Source: an uncultured bacterium | Lineage (GTDB): Bacteria; Patescibacteriota; Dojkabacteria; B142; OLB20 | Assembly: GCA_937889205.1 (NCBI GenBank) | Contig: CALARN010000152.1 | Span: 1 to 6,415 of the forward strand | Direction of reading: 5' to 3' | DNA: 6,415 bases | Part shown: positions 5,687 to 6,415 of the stretch, piece by piece | Layout of the letters: each line of letters opens with the position of its first letter | Position numbering within the stretch: the first letter of the stretch is position 1 | Program-made: the position numbers and the translations under genes | Notes under the pieces: model-generated | What the model was told of the DNA's origin: nothing | Databases searched by the model: none | Seen by the model: only the letters and a program-made list of their open reading frames with translations

Positions 5687-6384
5687 TTATAAATAATTGT
5701 CGCTTTGTAAGGCTGGAACTATAAAGGCACATTGTCCATTTTGACCAGATGTTGTTTGAAATGTTCCTTCAAACAAATAGAAAGGTTGTAAATAATTTGT
5801 CCAGGCAATTTCAAGATTTACGCTTTCTGGCTCTATATAAATTAGTTGGGTTTTACTAACATCTAGTCTAAATTGTTGAACTTTAATGTCAGTTTCTTGC
5901 TCGAATTCGTTTCTGTTATCAATTACAACTCGATAAAGAAATCCTTCTTTAGCTTGTATTTTTACAAAAGCCTCATCTGCTGTGATGATATTATATATTC
6001 CACTTTCAGCATAACTTAAATTTTTATAGCTAAGTTGTAATAAATTGCTATGTACCAATTTACCTTGACCGTTAATAATTGCATTTACAATTCCATCAGT
6101 GTACTTATATTTTCTAACAACATACAATGGAGTGTTTACTTCATTTATTACAGGTTTTATTCCTACAATATTTTTAAACAATTGTACTTTTACTGCGTTT
6201 GGTTCAGAAGAGGAATTGTCTATTAAGCCTTGGGGACTAATTTTGATAAATTCCGCCCTACCTTTAGTAGCACTTATATTCTCAGAACTGATTCTTAAAG
6301 CGGAAAAAAATGAATTGGCTATATTAATATAATCATCTGCATTGTTTTTTAATGCTTCGTTCGAAACGATAGGATAAGTGCTAT
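5687..6384 (-). CDS. Hypothetical protein, C-terminal 231 residues
   Basis: The frame enters from the right end of the insert without a start codon and ends at TAA 5687-5689, so only the C-terminal part is present. The first visible residues are STYPIVSNEALKNNADDY. No membrane segment, Cys cluster or nucleotide-binding motif is seen; the segment looks soluble and rich in beta strands (for example VNTPLYVVRKYKY, FLYRVVIDNRNEF, TQLIYIEPESVNLEIAW). Near the end, YLQPFYLFEGTF followed by CAFIVPAL resembles a closing pattern I associate with extracytoplasmic, N-terminally anchored proteins of Gram-positive-like bacteria and Patescibacteria; that link is from memory and weak. A TTG within the frame at 6179-6181 is not a credible start, because the upstream 67 codons are open and protein-like. 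The gene is same-strand with alaS but 515 bases away, so a shared transcript is not indicated, and no clear terminator follows it. No function is assigned. Confidence 0.8.
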
Positions 6385-6415
6385 AGATCGGAAGAGCGTC
6401 GTGTAGGGAAAGAGT
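6385..6415 (+). other. Illumina adapter remnant (read-1/universal arm, reverse complement)
   Basis: These 31 bases (AGATCGGAAGAGCGTCGTG onward) match the reverse complement of the Illumina universal read-1 adapter arm up to two bases before its end. The genomic insert therefore stops at 6384, and the gene entering here is cut by library construction. Confidence 0.97.

Larger units (their letters stand above)
5517..5704. repeat. 8-bp inverted repeat bracketing the small frame
   Basis: AGCGACAA (5517-5524) recurs as its exact reverse complement TTGTCGCT (5697-5704), so the two copies enclose the ribosome site and the whole plus-strand small frame as a 188-base unit. The right copy lies inside the last codons of the minus-strand gene. 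This could be the ends of a very small inserted element, but one 8-base match over this distance is not rare enough to exclude chance, and no target duplication is evident. Confidence 0.2.

Noticed and set aside
2062..5688. Shared 10-mer ACTATAGGTT at 2062-2071 and 5679-5688 as a dispersed repeat
   Set aside because: Several 10-base matches are expected by chance in 6.4 kb of AT-rich sequence, and the flanks do not match.
1..6415. CRISPR array or insertion sequence
   Set aside because: No regularly spaced repeats, cas genes, transposase or long terminal inverted repeats are visible.

Overview
This is a 6,415-base fragment of an AT-rich bacterial genome (about one third GC by eye). Library adapter sequence is still attached at both ends: bases 1-41 and 6385-6415 match the two arms of the standard Illumina adapters. 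The genomic insert is therefore 42-6384, and the genes at each end are cut by the end of the library molecule, not by biology.

All recognisable genes lie on the minus strand, so in transcription order the window reads from right to left: an unrecognised gene lacking its start (5687-6384); a 515-base non-coding stretch; alaS, alanyl-tRNA synthetase (3276-5171); murB, a peptidoglycan precursor reductase 12 bases further on (2166-3263); a 183-base intergenic region with a good promoter and inverted repeats; a small ribbon-helix-helix antitoxin (1734-1982); a RelE/ParE-like toxin (1437-1685); and mutL, the mismatch repair protein (42-1414, 3' end missing), only 22 bases after the toxin.

The organism looks like a member of the Patescibacteria (candidate phyla radiation). 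The argument is an inference from three points: AlaRS is short (631 residues) and stops right after the editing domain, without the usual C-Ala domain; MurB has an extra segment of about 45-50 residues and departs from the E. coli active-site residues; and the gene at the right edge is a lineage-type hypothetical protein. Every complete or 3'-intact gene ends in TAA and none contains an in-frame TGA, so the genes use the standard code and not the UGA=Gly code of Gracilibacteria/Absconditabacteria. None of the five genes with visible starts has a Shine-Dalgarno sequence.

Two functional blocks stand out. alaS-murB looks like a housekeeping pair (translation and cell-wall synthesis). The antitoxin-toxin-mutL block has its own promoter (TTGAAA, 17-base spacer, TAGAAT) with a 6+1+6 palindrome just downstream of the predicted transcription start, which suggests antitoxin autoregulation that would also reach mutL. 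In the non-coding stretch the plus strand carries an isolated set of strong expression signals (TATAAT, AAGGAGG, ATG) leading into a small reading frame broken by TGA after 14 codons. It may be the remnant of a small gene or a very short peptide gene, and is the least explained part of the window.
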